64,000 bases of DNA from Flavobacterium sp. CS20 (lineage in GTDB: Bacteria > Bacteroidota > Bacteroidia > Flavobacteriales > Flavobacteriaceae): assembly GCF_018080005.1 (NCBI RefSeq), contig NZ_CP073015.1, positions 1,798,001 to 1,862,000 on the forward strand, read 5' to 3'. The notes below the pieces were generated by a model. The model did not search any database, was not told the origin of the DNA, and saw only the letters and a list, made by a program, of their open reading frames with translations. The translations under genes and the position numbers were made by a program. Positions 8,978 to 17,438 of the stretch are shown here, piece by piece (within the stretch, counting starts at the first letter, position 1; each line of letters begins with the position of its first letter).

Positions 8978-9928
8978 TTGCGTATGCCAAAGATACAAGA
9001 CAAAATGCGACAGAAACTGATTTTGTGCCTAAAATTTTTTGTAACGCTCACAGGTTTGATGTTTGTGATTTGGTCTATTCAATCTTCTGAAACCGAATTT
9101 AGCTTGTTGTCTGAACATTGGAAAACCCAGCCACAAAATATTGTTCAGGCTATCTTGATTTTGGTTGTAGGTTCAGTTCTAAATTGGTTTGGCGAAATTA
9201 AAAAATGGCAAAAATTAGTCGGACATATTTCATTTATCGAAGCTCTAAAGCAAAGCTTAATCGGTCACAGTCTATCGCTTTTTACACCAAACAAATGGGG
9301 CGAATACGGTGGAAAATGCTTGTTTTATGCTAAAGAACAAACTTCAAAAATCATCGCTCTGACTGGGCTTGGACATTTGAGCCAATTGATGATGACTTTG
9401 ACATTTGGAAGCTTTGGGTTATTGTTGATTTACAACTCATTAGAAAGCTTTGAGATGTTGCAATTAAAATGGTCTTGGATGATTTTAACATCATTTCTTT
9501 TAATTGGCATTGCTTTGTGTTTTAAGGTTGTTAGGACAAAACTTTGGTCGATTTGGTTGCAGTTTAAAAATATAAAGTCAAAGAAAATCACAACGACTTT
9601 GCTTTGGAGTGGTTTTAGATATATGGTTTTTGCACATCAATTTTTATTTTTGCTGTGGTGTTTTGGTGTTGAAGTGAGTTATGTTTTGGGTTTAAGTTTG
9701 ATAAGTTCGGTTTATATTTTGTCTTCAATTGTTCCAGTTCTATCCATAGGCGATGCGGTTGTTAAAGGAAGTATAGCTGTGGTTTTGATGTCGTTTGTTG
9801 GCGCTTCAGTTTCGACAGTTTTACTCACGGTATTTTTGATGTGGATAAGCAATGTGTTAATCCCTGCCAGTTTTGGTTATTTTTGGTTGTGGTCTTGGCA
9901 ACCTAATTTTTTAAAAGCCAAAGCATGA
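8978..9928 (+). CDS. Flippase-like multi-pass membrane protein (LPG synthase TM-like)
   Basis: The 316-residue protein has about eight hydrophobic helices and motifs typical of the lysylphosphatidylglycerol synthase TM / UPF0104 superfamily, such as LKQSLIGHSLSLFTPNKWGEYGGK (about residues 88-112) and SIGDAVVKGSIAVVL near the C-terminus. The start used gives MRMPKIQDKM; the second Met at residue 3 is an equal choice. Its stop overlaps the start of the next gene by four bases (ATGA), so it is translationally coupled to a GT2 glycosyltransferase. The pair probably makes and moves a lipid-linked sugar; substrate unknown. Confidence 0.75.
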   Translation: MRMPKIQDKMRQKLILCLKFFVTLTGLMFVIWSIQSSETEFSLLSEHWKTQPQNIVQAILILVVGSVLNWFGEIKKWQKLVGHISFIEALKQSLIGHSLSLFTPNKWGEYGGKCLFYAKEQTSKIIALTGLGHLSQLMMTLTFGSFGLLLIYNSLESFEMLQLKWSWMILTSFLLIGIALCFKVVRTKLWSIWLQFKNIKSKKITTTLLWSGFRYMVFAHQFLFLLWCFGVEVSYVLGLSLISSVYILSSIVPVLSIGDAVVKGSIAVVLMSFVGASVSTVLLTVFLMWISNVLIPASFGYFWLWSWQPNFLKAKA

Positions 9929-11049
9929 TCATCTTCAGTATCATTGTGGTTTTGATTTATTCGGCTGTTATGCTGTTTTACACTTCTAAATTTAAGTCTT
10001 TTTCAACTGAGGATACCAAATTTGTTAAGCCACAAACTTACTTTTCAATACTCATCCCTTTTAGAAATGAAGCCGAAAATTTACCTCAGCTTTTAAAAAG
10101 CTTAAGTGCGTTAAATTATCCAAAAAATCTTTTTAAAATTTATCTTGTTAACGATCATTCTGAAGATGATTCCAAAGCCATTTGTTTAAAATATATTGAA
10201 AAATTAGATTTAAAAAATACTTTGGTTTTAGATAATAAAAACTTAGCGACATCGCCCAAAAAAAGTGCAATACTCACCGCTTTAGAACAGATTAAATCAG
10301 GCTATGTGATCACGACGGATGCAGATTGTTTGTTGCCAGAACATTGGCTTTTACATTTTGACCATTGCATACAAAAAACAAAAGCTCAATTAATTGCTGG
10401 ATCGGTTCGGATTGCAGAAGAAAATACATTTTGGCAAAAGTTTCAAGTTTTGGATTTGATGAGTTTGCAAGTGATTGGTTTAGGTAGTTTTAAAACTAAA
10501 AATGCACTGATGTGCAATGCAGCAAACTTAGCTTACAATGTCAAAACACTTAAAGAATTAAATGCTTTTGATCAACATCAACAACACATCAGTGGCGATG
10601 ATATTTTTACGCTTCAAGCTTTTCAAAATGCAGGGAAAACCATAAAAGCATTGGTTCACCCAAATACTGTGGTATGGACAAAAGCTGAGCAAAATTTTAA
10701 AGATTTAACCCAACAACGCATTCGCTGGGCATCGAAAGCTAAACATTATCAAAACAATACTTTGATTGGATTAGGAGTTTTGGTGTTTTTAACCAATTTG
10801 ATTTTGGTTGTAAGTTTGGGTTTTACTTTGGTCTTTGAAAGTTTTAGAAACTGGTTTTGGTTGTTGTGGGTTTTAAAATTAATCACAGATTTTATGGTTC
10901 TAAAAACAGGAAATCAGTTTTTTAAAACAAGCTTATGTGCTCGAGATTATTTATTATTATTGCTGGTTTATCCTTTTGTTAGCGTGTATTTCGCGGTTTT
11001 GTCTTTCGGAGGAAAATTCAATTGGAAAGATCGTCATTATAAAATTTAG
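9925..11049 (+). CDS. Family 2 glycosyltransferase, membrane-anchored
   Basis: The 374-residue protein begins with a membrane helix, followed by a GT-A domain. The nucleotide-sugar site starts at FSILIPFRNEAENLPQLL (about 38-55), then YLVNDHSEDDS, the DxD-type DADC (about 132-135), GDDIFTLQAF and QQRIRWASKAKHY (QxxRW). Three or four hydrophobic helices close the protein. This layout is that of processive or lipid-linked GT2 enzymes. It overlaps the preceding flippase-like gene by four bases. The donor and acceptor cannot be deduced. Confidence 0.85.
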   Translation: MIIFSIIVVLIYSAVMLFYTSKFKSFSTEDTKFVKPQTYFSILIPFRNEAENLPQLLKSLSALNYPKNLFKIYLVNDHSEDDSKAICLKYIEKLDLKNTLVLDNKNLATSPKKSAILTALEQIKSGYVITTDADCLLPEHWLLHFDHCIQKTKAQLIAGSVRIAEENTFWQKFQVLDLMSLQVIGLGSFKTKNALMCNAANLAYNVKTLKELNAFDQHQQHISGDDIFTLQAFQNAGKTIKALVHPNTVVWTKAEQNFKDLTQQRIRWASKAKHYQNNTLIGLGVLVFLTNLILVVSLGFTLVFESFRNWFWLLWVLKLITDFMVLKTGNQFFKTSLCARDYLLLLLVYPFVSVYFAVLSFGGKFNWKDRHYKI

Positions 11050-11495
11050 TTGACTTTTAAAATGATTGGCAATTCAAATTTTACATTTACAGGAATACCA
11101 CGTTTTTGTGCTGGATAGATTTGAGGTGCTTTTTCAAAAATACGTTGAAAAGTTTTGTTTAAATCCATTTTAGAATTGAGCAGATCTAATTGGATTTTTC
11201 CTGTTTTATTAATTTTTAAAAAAAGATGTAGTGTATCATTTTCAAGAAGTTCAACGTCTAAAGCATCTAAATAGGGTTTGAGCCATAGGTGTAGATGTTG
11301 TTCAAAACAAGATTGTTGAACTTCACGTGAAGCTGTTTCATCACAGGTTTTAAATAGTGGGAAGCGGTCAACTTCTTTAAAATTGATGGTTTTAAGCTCT
11401 TTTTGAGCAATATCCTCAGCATCTACTTTTTTAAAGTTGCTTTGTTTGCATGACCAAAACAAAGTGAGAATTAAAATATACACCAAAAATTTCAT
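11046..11495 (-). CDS. Lipoprotein with TonB C-terminal-like domain
   Basis: A 149-residue protein with a lipoprotein signal (lipobox LFWSC, Cys16). The C-terminal part (IYPAQKRGIPVNVKFELPIIL, with LFLKINKTGKIQL before it) resembles the TonB C-terminal fold found in many small Bacteroidota lipoproteins. It has no transmembrane energy-transducing segment or Pro-rich linker, so it is not a full TonB. It is convergent with the GT2 gene, overlapping it by four bases. Function unknown; assignment to the fold is by resemblance. Confidence 0.65.
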   Translation of the reverse strand: MKFLVYILILTLFWSCKQSNFKKVDAEDIAQKELKTINFKEVDRFPLFKTCDETASREVQQSCFEQHLHLWLKPYLDALDVELLENDTLHLFLKINKTGKIQLDLLNSKMDLNKTFQRIFEKAPQIYPAQKRGIPVNVKFELPIILKVN

Positions 11496-11579
11496 GGGCT
11501 AAAAATAAGCAATTAAACTTGCTTGACTAAATTCAATTTCCCATATGAAATACAAATTGTGATTTTATCAACTTAAAAT

Positions 11580-12273
11580 TTAATCACTTAAAGCTTCAGC
11601 ACCAGCAACAATTTCCAAAATTTCACTGGTAATTGCGACTTGTCGTGCTTTGTTGTAAGTTAATTTTAAACCATCTCTAAGCTCAGTGGCATTTTCTGTT
11701 GCTTTGTGCATAGCCGTCATACGTGCACCGTGTTCAGATGCAAAAGAATCTCTTAAGGCTTTATACAATTGAATATTCAAAGCTTTAGGCATCAACTCTC
11801 TGATGATTTCTTGTTTTTCAGGTTCAAAGATATAATCGAGTTGTTGTGGCTTTTCTTCTACGGTTTTTTGAGCAACAAGTGGCAAATAATCTTCTGCTTC
11901 TACAATTTGTGTTGCCGCATTTTTAAAACAGTTATAAACCAAAATCACTTTATCAAACTTTTTGTCTTCAAACTTTTTGTTTGAACCGAATTGTAAAAAC
12001 AAAATCAAAAATTCCATCTTGATGGTGTTCTTTGAAAAATGTCGTAAGTTGAACCGAATTTTTAAGTATCATTAACCTTTTTACCAATATTGAGAACTTC
12101 TACGTCTTGATTATTATAGGTTTCTTTTTTAAGTTGATTAACTTTTTTAAATCATCAAAAATTTCTTGATGGTGTTCAAATTTTGCGACAGACACCATTT
12201 TCATGGCACTGGTGATCTGCATTGTAGAGCTTACAGAGCTGATTCGACTTCTAAGTTCTTTAAGGTTAGCCAT
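11580..12273 (-). pseudogene. atpG: ATP synthase gamma subunit, disrupted (internal loss plus frameshifts)
   Basis: The gamma subunit is the central rotor shaft of F1. The N-terminus from ATG at 12273 is normal (MANLKELRSRISSVSSTMQI, then TSAMKMVS) and so is the C-terminus (VILVYNCFKNAATQIVEAED through VAITSEILEIVAGAEALSD). Between them a middle fragment DVEVLNIGKKVNDT is in another frame. The section that normally follows MKMVSAAK, including the conserved SNRGLCG region, is absent. The whole locus is about 694 bases against roughly 860 for an intact gene, so about 165 bases are missing besides the frameshifts. A related sequence (GAACACCATCAAGA...ATTTTTGAT) occurs twice, at about 12013-12035 and 12155-12180, consistent with a deletion or misassembly at a repeat. 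A cell with this atpG as its only copy should lack F1 function. Confidence 0.85.
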
Positions 12274-12288
12274 AATGCTATCTTATAA

Positions 12289-13870
12289 TTATGCGTTATA
12301 TTTTGAGGCTATTTCTGCAGCAGACTTCTTCAAGTGCTTGCGTAGCTTCATCAGTTAACTTACCTGATTTTAAATCCTGCAAAGCATTTTGGTGCTTAGC
12401 GTTGAGGTAAGTCAAATAATCTTTTTCAAACTCTTTAACTTTGTCAATTGGAACATTTCTCAATAAGTTTTTAGTTCCAGCATAAACTACAGCAATTTGA
12501 TCTTCAACTTTATAAGGATCTGATTCTGCTTGTTTTAGCAACTCCACGTTGCGTTGTCCTTTATCAATAGTTCTTTTGGTTGAGGCATCTAAATCTGAAC
12601 CAAATTTAGCAAATGCTTCAAGTTCACGGTATTGGGCTTGGTCAAGTTTAAGTGTTCCAGCCACTTTTTTCATTGACTTGATTTGAGCCGAACCACCAAC
12701 ACGTGATACCGAAATACCCACATCAATTGCTGGACGAACGCCAGAGTTAAATAAATCAGAAGTTAAGAAAATCTGACCATCCGTAATTGAAATGACATTG
12801 GTTGGAATATAAGCTGAAACGTCGCCTGCTTGAGTTTCGATAATTGGTAATGCTGTTAATGAACCACCACCTTTGACTTTGTCTTTTAAGGGTTCTGGCA
12901 AGTCGTTCATTTGTTTGGCGATGGTATCGTCATTAATGATTTTTGCAGAACGCTCTAACAATCTTGAATGCAAATAGAAAACATCACCAGGATATGCTTC
13001 ACGACCTGGCGGACGTCTTAAAAGTAATGAAACTTCACGATAAGCTACGGCTTGTTTAGACAAGTCATCGTAAATAATTAAAGCAGGGCGACCAGTGTCT
13101 CTAAAGTATTCGCCAATAGCCGCACCAGCAAGTGGAGCATAAACTTGCATAGCTGCTGGGTCTGAAGCGTTTGTCGCAATAATAGTTGTATAAGCTAAAG
13201 CACCGCGTTCTTCAAGTAAATTGGCAATTCCTGCAACAGTAGAAGCTTTTTGTCCTATGGCTACATAAATACAGTAAACAGGCTCACCAGCATCGTAAAA
13301 TTCTTTTTGATTTAAAATGGTGTCAATACAAACCGATGTTTTACCCGTTTGACGGTCGCCAATAACCAACTCACGCTGTCCACGACCAACAGGCACCATA
13401 GCGTCAATAGATTTAATGCCAGTTTGTAAAGGTTCAGAAACAGGTTCTCTATAGATCACACCTGGTGCTTTACGCTCAATTGGCATTTGAAAAGTTTCGC
13501 CATCAATTGACCCTTTGCCATCAATAGGTTGACCTAAGGTATCAACAACACGACCAACAATGCCATCACCAACTTGGATAGAAGCAATTTTGTTGGTTCG
13601 CTTTACAACTTCACCTTCATTGATATGTGTAGATTTGCCAAAAATAACAACCCCAACATTATCTTCAGCAAGGTTAAGAACCATACCTTTAAGACCATTT
13701 TCAAATTCTACGAGTTCTCCATATTCAGCATTGGTCAAGCCATAAATATTAGCAATACCATCACCGACGTTTAAGACGGTTCCAACTTCGTCGAGAGAAG
13801 CTTTGGATTCAAATCCTGAGATTTGCTTTTTGATGATTGCTGAAATTTCAGCTGGATTAATTTCTGCCAT
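12289..13870 (-). CDS. atpA: ATP synthase alpha subunit (frameshift in the last residues)
   Basis: The alpha subunit is the non-catalytic nucleotide-binding part of the F1 hexamer. Walker A GDRQTGKT is at residues 171-178, and [39 protein letters not shown] and the signature [17 protein letters not shown] are intact. The frame as written ends CCRNSLKI at 12296, but removing one base near 12321 gives [13 protein letters not shown] and a stop at 12289-12291, closer to relatives. Only about ten residues are affected. It lies between atpH and atpG in the usual flavobacterial order. Confidence 0.95.
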
Positions 13871-13895
13871 AACTATTATGCGTTAAAATGTGATA

Positions 13896-14429
13896 TTATG
13901 TTGTAAGTAAATTTCTTTTAAGTCTATTAAGTTTTCCTGATAAACTAGCGTCGTATTGTAAATCTTTAAGGTTTAAAATGAAACCGCCTATTAAATCTTC
14001 ATCAACAGTAGTGCTAATTTGGGCTTCATCGCCTGTTATGTTTTTAATTTTTTGCTTCAAAGTCTCAATGATTTTGTCGTCTAATTTAATAGCAGAGCTA
14101 ATATGGGTTTCTCTAATGTTGTGCAATTCATTATAAAGGCTCTTGTAAGATTGACATATCCATTTTAAATGGTCGAAACGATTGTTTTCTGCTAAAGTAT
14201 CAAACAATTTATGCAAGATTTTATCTACATTTTTGAAAACCGCTTTAGCGATATCGCACTTGTCTTTGTTTTTAACCACAGGACTATTGAATATGCTTCT
14301 CAATTCAGAATTTTGGGTTATACTGTTTTGAATGAGTAACATATCCTCTAAGAGTTTGTCCATAGAGTTTCGTTCTTGAGCAAGATTTAAAATGGCTTTG
14401 GCATATCGTTTTGCAAGACGTTGTCCCAT
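13896..14429 (-). CDS. atpH: ATP synthase delta subunit
   Basis: The delta subunit ties the peripheral stalk to F1. The 177-residue protein has the family length, a typical N-terminal helical domain (LAKRYAKAILNLAQERN) and the C-terminal signature (VDEDLIGGFILNLKDLQYDASLSGKL, here only cited by its ends). It is located 25 bases before atpA and 13 bases after atpF, in the middle of the Fo-F1 operon. No lesion is seen. Confidence 0.95.
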   Translation of the reverse strand: MGQRLAKRYAKAILNLAQERNSMDKLLEDMLLIQNSITQNSELRSIFNSPVVKNKDKCDIAKAVFKNVDKILHKLFDTLAENNRFDHLKWICQSYKSLYNELHNIRETHISSAIKLDDKIIETLKQKIKNITGDEAQISTTVDEDLIGGFILNLKDLQYDASLSGKLNRLKRNLLTT

Positions 14430-14442
14430 ATAGAATGATTGA

Positions 14443-14940
14443 TTAATTAAGCTTAACTTTTTCTAACTCTCTATCAACGAGTTTGTTTTGAGCTTTTTTA
14501 TCTTTAAGTTCTTCTTTTAAAACCTTTTCAGCAATTTCAATAGAGTATTGAGCCACTTGTTGTCTCAACTCATCAATAGCGGCTTTCTTTTCATTTTGTA
14601 TCGCGTTTTGTGCTTTAGCAATGATATCATCAGCTTTTTTTGCGGCTTCTTCGGCGGCTTCACTGATCATTTGGTTTTTCATTTGCTGAGCTTCCTTGAG
14701 CATAGCGTCACGCTCTTGACGAGCTTCTTGCTTCATTTTTTCATTATCAGCCTTGAGGCTTTGCATTTCCTTTTTGGCTTCTTCGGCAGAGTCAAGGGCT
14801 TTTTGGATGCCTTCTTCTCTTTTGTTTAAAGACTCAAGAATTGGTTTCCAAGCATATTTTTTTAATAGAAGTATTAAGACAACTAAGACAAGAATTTGCC
14901 AAAAGAACAGTCCAAACGAAAAATCTTCAACTAATTTCAT
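14443..14940 (-). CDS. atpF: ATP synthase subunit b
   Basis: Subunit b forms the peripheral stalk. The 165-residue protein has one N-terminal membrane helix (FGLFFWQILVLVVLILLL) and then a long charged coiled coil, rich in Lys, Glu and Ala, up to the C-terminus. Length and layout fit. Apparent ORFs on the opposite strand here are a by-product of the repetitive coiled-coil codons. Confidence 0.95.
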   Translation of the reverse strand: MKLVEDFSFGLFFWQILVLVVLILLLKKYAWKPILESLNKREEGIQKALDSAEEAKKEMQSLKADNEKMKQEARQERDAMLKEAQQMKNQMISEAAEEAAKKADDIIAKAQNAIQNEKKAAIDELRQQVAQYSIEIAEKVLKEELKDKKAQNKLVDRELEKVKLN

Positions 14941-15015
14941 GATGTATTATTTAATCTTTAAAAAATTTAAAAATTAAGCTTTACAGCCAACCGCCATAAA
15001 GCTTAATTGATTTGT

Positions 15016-15207
15016 TTACACTGCAAATAATGCAGCAAAAGCAACACCTTCCAAAAGTGCGACAATGATAATCATCGCTGTTTGAATTTTTCCGGTGGCT
15101 TCGGGTTGACGGGCTATAGCTTCCATAGCAGCACCACCGATCCTACCAAGACCAATACCTGCTCCAATGATTACTAAACCTGCACCTACCATTACTGGGA
15201 TTTCCAT
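15016..15207 (-). CDS. atpE: ATP synthase subunit c
   Basis: Subunit c forms the membrane rotor ring. The 63-residue hairpin has two helices joined by a polar loop (ARQPEATGKIQ). Helix 1 carries the Gly-rich GAGIGLGRIGG and helix 2 the ion-carrying Glu in VALLEGVAF. The Glu is followed by Gly, not by the Ser/Thr of Na+-type rings, so proton coupling is likely (inference). It lies between atpB and atpF. Confidence 0.96.
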   Translation of the reverse strand: MEIPVMVGAGLVIIGAGIGLGRIGGAAMEAIARQPEATGKIQTAMIIIVALLEGVAFAALFAV

Positions 15208-15251
15208 AATTAAACTATTTAAAATTAAACTTCAATTCAAAAAAAAAAAAC

Positions 15252-16355
15252 TTAAACTACTGGCACGTCTTCGCTGTGATTGTCGTGTTCTTCAACAGCC
15301 ATACCGATATATAATGCACTTAATAATGTAAAAATATAAGCCTGTAAAAAGGCGACTAATAATTCAATGACTGATATCATAATGGTGAAACCAAAAAATA
15401 CTGGTCCTGCAATCCAGTTTTGCATAATGACTATCAGACCTAATAAACTCATAATAACCACGTGACCTGCAGTCATATTGGCAAATAGACGTATCATCAG
15501 AGCAAAAGGCTTTGTAAACATGCCTAAAATTTCAATCGGGATCAATATAATTTTCATAGGAACAGGAACACCAGGCATCCAAAAGATATGTTTCCAATAA
15601 TTTTTATTACCACTAAACTGAACAATAATGAAAGTTACCAAAGCTAAAGCAAAAGTTACTGCAATATTTCCAGTAACATTAAAACCAAACGGCGTCATAC
15701 CCAATAGGTTTAATAACCAAATAAAAAAGAATACTGTTAAAAGAAAAGACATGTATTTTTTATACTTCGGACCAATGTTGGGCTTGGCAATATCGTCTCT
15801 GACATAAATCACTAAAGGCTCTAAAAACCGACCAATGCCTTTTGGAATTTGATTTTTTTGGTAAGATTTAGCAAGACTTGTAAACATCCAAAGCAATAAA
15901 GCCGAAGCTAATATCATACCTATTAAATTCTTAGTAATAGAAAAATCTAATGGCTTTTCGTTTTCTACAAAACCTTTTTCGTCATAAGTGATTGTTCCTT
16001 CTGCATCTGTTTTGTAAATTTTGCTGTGATATAATTTGTAATGTTGACCATTAATTTCAACTAATTCTTCGCCATGATGAAATTTTGAAGCAGAAAAAAC
16101 ATGTAATCCATTTTCTTTATCATAAATGATAACTGGTAGAGGAAACCCAAAATGTTTACCAGTTTCGCCATCAGAAAAAAAGGTAAAATAGTGCGAATCG
16201 TCTATATGATGTTCAATATAGGCATCTATTTCTTCTTCAGTATCAACCTGACCTCCGTGCTCTTGATCGGACTTTTTATCACTTGTTGCAAAACTTACCC
16301 ATGAAGTCATCATAAATAAAAGCACAAAAGCTGTAAGACGAGATGTCATTTGCAT
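15252..16355 (-). CDS. atpB: ATP synthase subunit a
   Basis: Subunit a forms the proton channel next to the c-ring. The 367-residue protein starts with a cleavable-looking signal (MQMTSRLTAFVLLFMMTSW) and a long acidic, His-rich periplasmic segment, as in other Bacteroidota. The core membrane part carries the essential Arg in MIRLFANMTAGHVV and the final helices ELLVAFLQAYIFTLLSALYI. A frame continues upstream to a TTG at 16394, but a TAnnTTTG box lies inside that extension (16382-16389), so ATG at 16355 is the better start. It opens the structural part of the operon, followed by atpE, F, H, A, G. Confidence 0.93.
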   Translation of the reverse strand: MQMTSRLTAFVLLFMMTSWVSFATSDKKSDQEHGGQVDTEEEIDAYIEHHIDDSHYFTFFSDGETGKHFGFPLPVIIYDKENGLHVFSASKFHHGEELVEINGQHYKLYHSKIYKTDAEGTITYDEKGFVENEKPLDFSITKNLIGMILASALLLWMFTSLAKSYQKNQIPKGIGRFLEPLVIYVRDDIAKPNIGPKYKKYMSFLLTVFFFIWLLNLLGMTPFGFNVTGNIAVTFALALVTFIIVQFSGNKNYWKHIFWMPGVPVPMKIILIPIEILGMFTKPFALMIRLFANMTAGHVVIMSLLGLIVIMQNWIAGPVFFGFTIMISVIELLVAFLQAYIFTLLSALYIGMAVEEHDNHSEDVPVV

Positions 16356-16381
16356 GTAATATGGTTTTCCTAATTTGGGTG

Positions 16382-16389
16382 CAAAAGTA
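16382..16389 (-). promoter_or_regulatory. -7 promoter box for the atpB-E-F-H-A-G operon
   Basis: On the minus strand this reads TACTTTTG, a perfect TAnnTTTG, ending 26 bases before ATG at 16355. It lies in the only sizeable gap between the accessory genes and atpB and also decides the atpB start. A matching -33 box is not evident. Confidence 0.5.
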
Positions 16390-16448
16390 ATCAAAAAAAT
16401 AAATTTAAAATGAGATTTTACTCAAATTTTATTTTGAAGAAAATGGGC

Positions 16449-16823
16449 TTAAAATTTGGCTTTATTTAAGTAACTAACAAGCACTAAAATTTCTATAATC
16501 ATACACAAAATATAAGGAATAAAAAACAGTAAAAAGTTATCTCGATTAACATCTATAGAATTGAGTTTTGTGTAAACTAAAAAAACAGTGATTTTTATAA
16601 ATCCTAAACCCATAAAGATAAAACCAATATAGCGTTTTAGTATGTTTTTAAGCCATATTACAAGCAATACAAAAGGCACGGTAAACAACAAATTAAAAAC
16701 ATAAGTAAATTGAAGCCTCAAGTTTTCATCTTCGTCGGTCAAATTATTCTGAATGAGATATGCTGGAATAATAAGAAGAATGAGTAAACCAAAAAATCGA
16801 AAGAAGATAGATGAATTTTTCAA
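16449..16823 (-). CDS. Four-helix membrane protein in the atp operon (DUF6168-like)
   Basis: A 124-residue protein with four predicted membrane helices (LLILLIIPAYLI, FNLLFTVPFVLLVIWL, FIFMGLGFIKITVFLVY, YILCMIIEILVLVSYL). It sits exactly where AtpI/AtpZ accessory proteins are found, four bases after the atpZ-like gene and just before atpB. In Flavobacteriia this slot is held by a small uncharacterised family (DUF6168). A role in assembling the c-ring or in ion supply is inferred from position only. Confidence 0.7.
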   Translation of the reverse strand: MKNSSIFFRFFGLLILLIIPAYLIQNNLTDEDENLRLQFTYVFNLLFTVPFVLLVIWLKNILKRYIGFIFMGLGFIKITVFLVYTKLNSIDVNRDNFLLFFIPYILCMIIEILVLVSYLNKAKF

Positions 16824-16827
16824 TTGA

Positions 16828-17067
16828 CTATGAGTCTAAATTTTTGACTTGTTTCAGCAACAAATATAAACTTGAAAAAACACCAAACAAAATTAAACCT
16901 AAGGTGAACCAAGCCGTTGAAGTTTGAAAATAAGCATCGAGTTTTTTACCAATATAAGCACAAACAAAAATGATCACACCCATTTGGATGCCAGCACCAG
17001 TAAGAGCTATCCATTTATTGGGTCGCTTTGGTTTTTTTGAGTTCTGCTGTTCCTTTTCGCTCATCAT
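16828..17067 (-). CDS. AtpZ/AtpI family protein
   Basis: About 79 residues: a basic, hydrophilic N-terminus (SEKEQQNSKKPKRPNKW) and two membrane helices, GIQMGVIIFVCAYIGKKLD and FTLGLILFGVFSSLYLLLKQV. The Gly-rich first helix with K-K-L-D at its end is characteristic of the AtpZ/AtpI family, which precedes atpB in many operons and has been linked to c-ring assembly and to Ca2+/Mg2+ transport. ATG at 17067 or 17064 are both possible. The start lies inside the 3' end of the bactofilin gene (about 50 bases of overlap in another frame), so translation is coupled. Confidence 0.8.
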   Translation of the reverse strand: MMSEKEQQNSKKPKRPNKWIALTGAGIQMGVIIFVCAYIGKKLDAYFQTSTAWFTLGLILFGVFSSLYLLLKQVKNLDS

Positions 17068-17434
17068 CAAGTGATTTTACATTACCTTTCATTTGGCAGG
17101 TTGCATTGAAAACAGCTCCGTTTTCTACCACAAGTTGGTCTGTGATGACATCACCTGAGATATGAGATGTGCTTTTAAGAGTTAAGCAAGAATTAACTTT
17201 TAAAGTCCCTGTGAATTTACCTTCAACATCTGCATTCTCACATACAACTTCGCCGTTAATTTGACCCGTTTCGCCTATAACGACTTTACCTTTAATATTA
17301 AGGTTACCTTCGAGTTCGCCTTCTATTCTAAAACTGCCTTCAGAAGTAATATCACCAGTTAAGGTTGTGCCTTGTGAGATTTTATTTTGCTCTTTAGAAA
17401 AGTCTGGTTTTTGGTTTTTTTTGTCTGAAAACAT
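17015..17434 (-). CDS. Bactofilin (polymer-forming cytoskeletal protein)
   Basis: The 139-residue protein has the right-handed beta-helix repeats of bactofilins (TTLTGDITSEGSFRIEGELEG, VVIGETGQINGEV, DVEGKFTGTL, HISGDVITDQLVVENGAVFN) with short disordered ends. Bactofilins polymerise without nucleotide and scaffold cell-envelope processes. It starts four bases after the sprE stop and overlaps the atpZ start, linking secretion and ATP synthase genes in one run. The 3' overlap of about 50 bases is long for this kind of junction; a small frame error near 17064 would shorten it, but nothing proves this. Confidence 0.88.
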   Translation of the reverse strand: MFSDKKNQKPDFSKEQNKISQGTTLTGDITSEGSFRIEGELEGNLNIKGKVVIGETGQINGEVVCENADVEGKFTGTLKVNSCLTLKSTSHISGDVITDQLVVENGAVFNATCQMKGNVKSLDDERKGTAELKKTKATQ

Positions 17435-17438
17435 CTTT

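Noticed and set aside
14548..14977. Open frames on the plus strand opposite atpF
   Set aside because: They are Phe/Leu/Ser-rich shadows of the Lys/Glu coiled coil of subunit b; no start signal or plausible domain.
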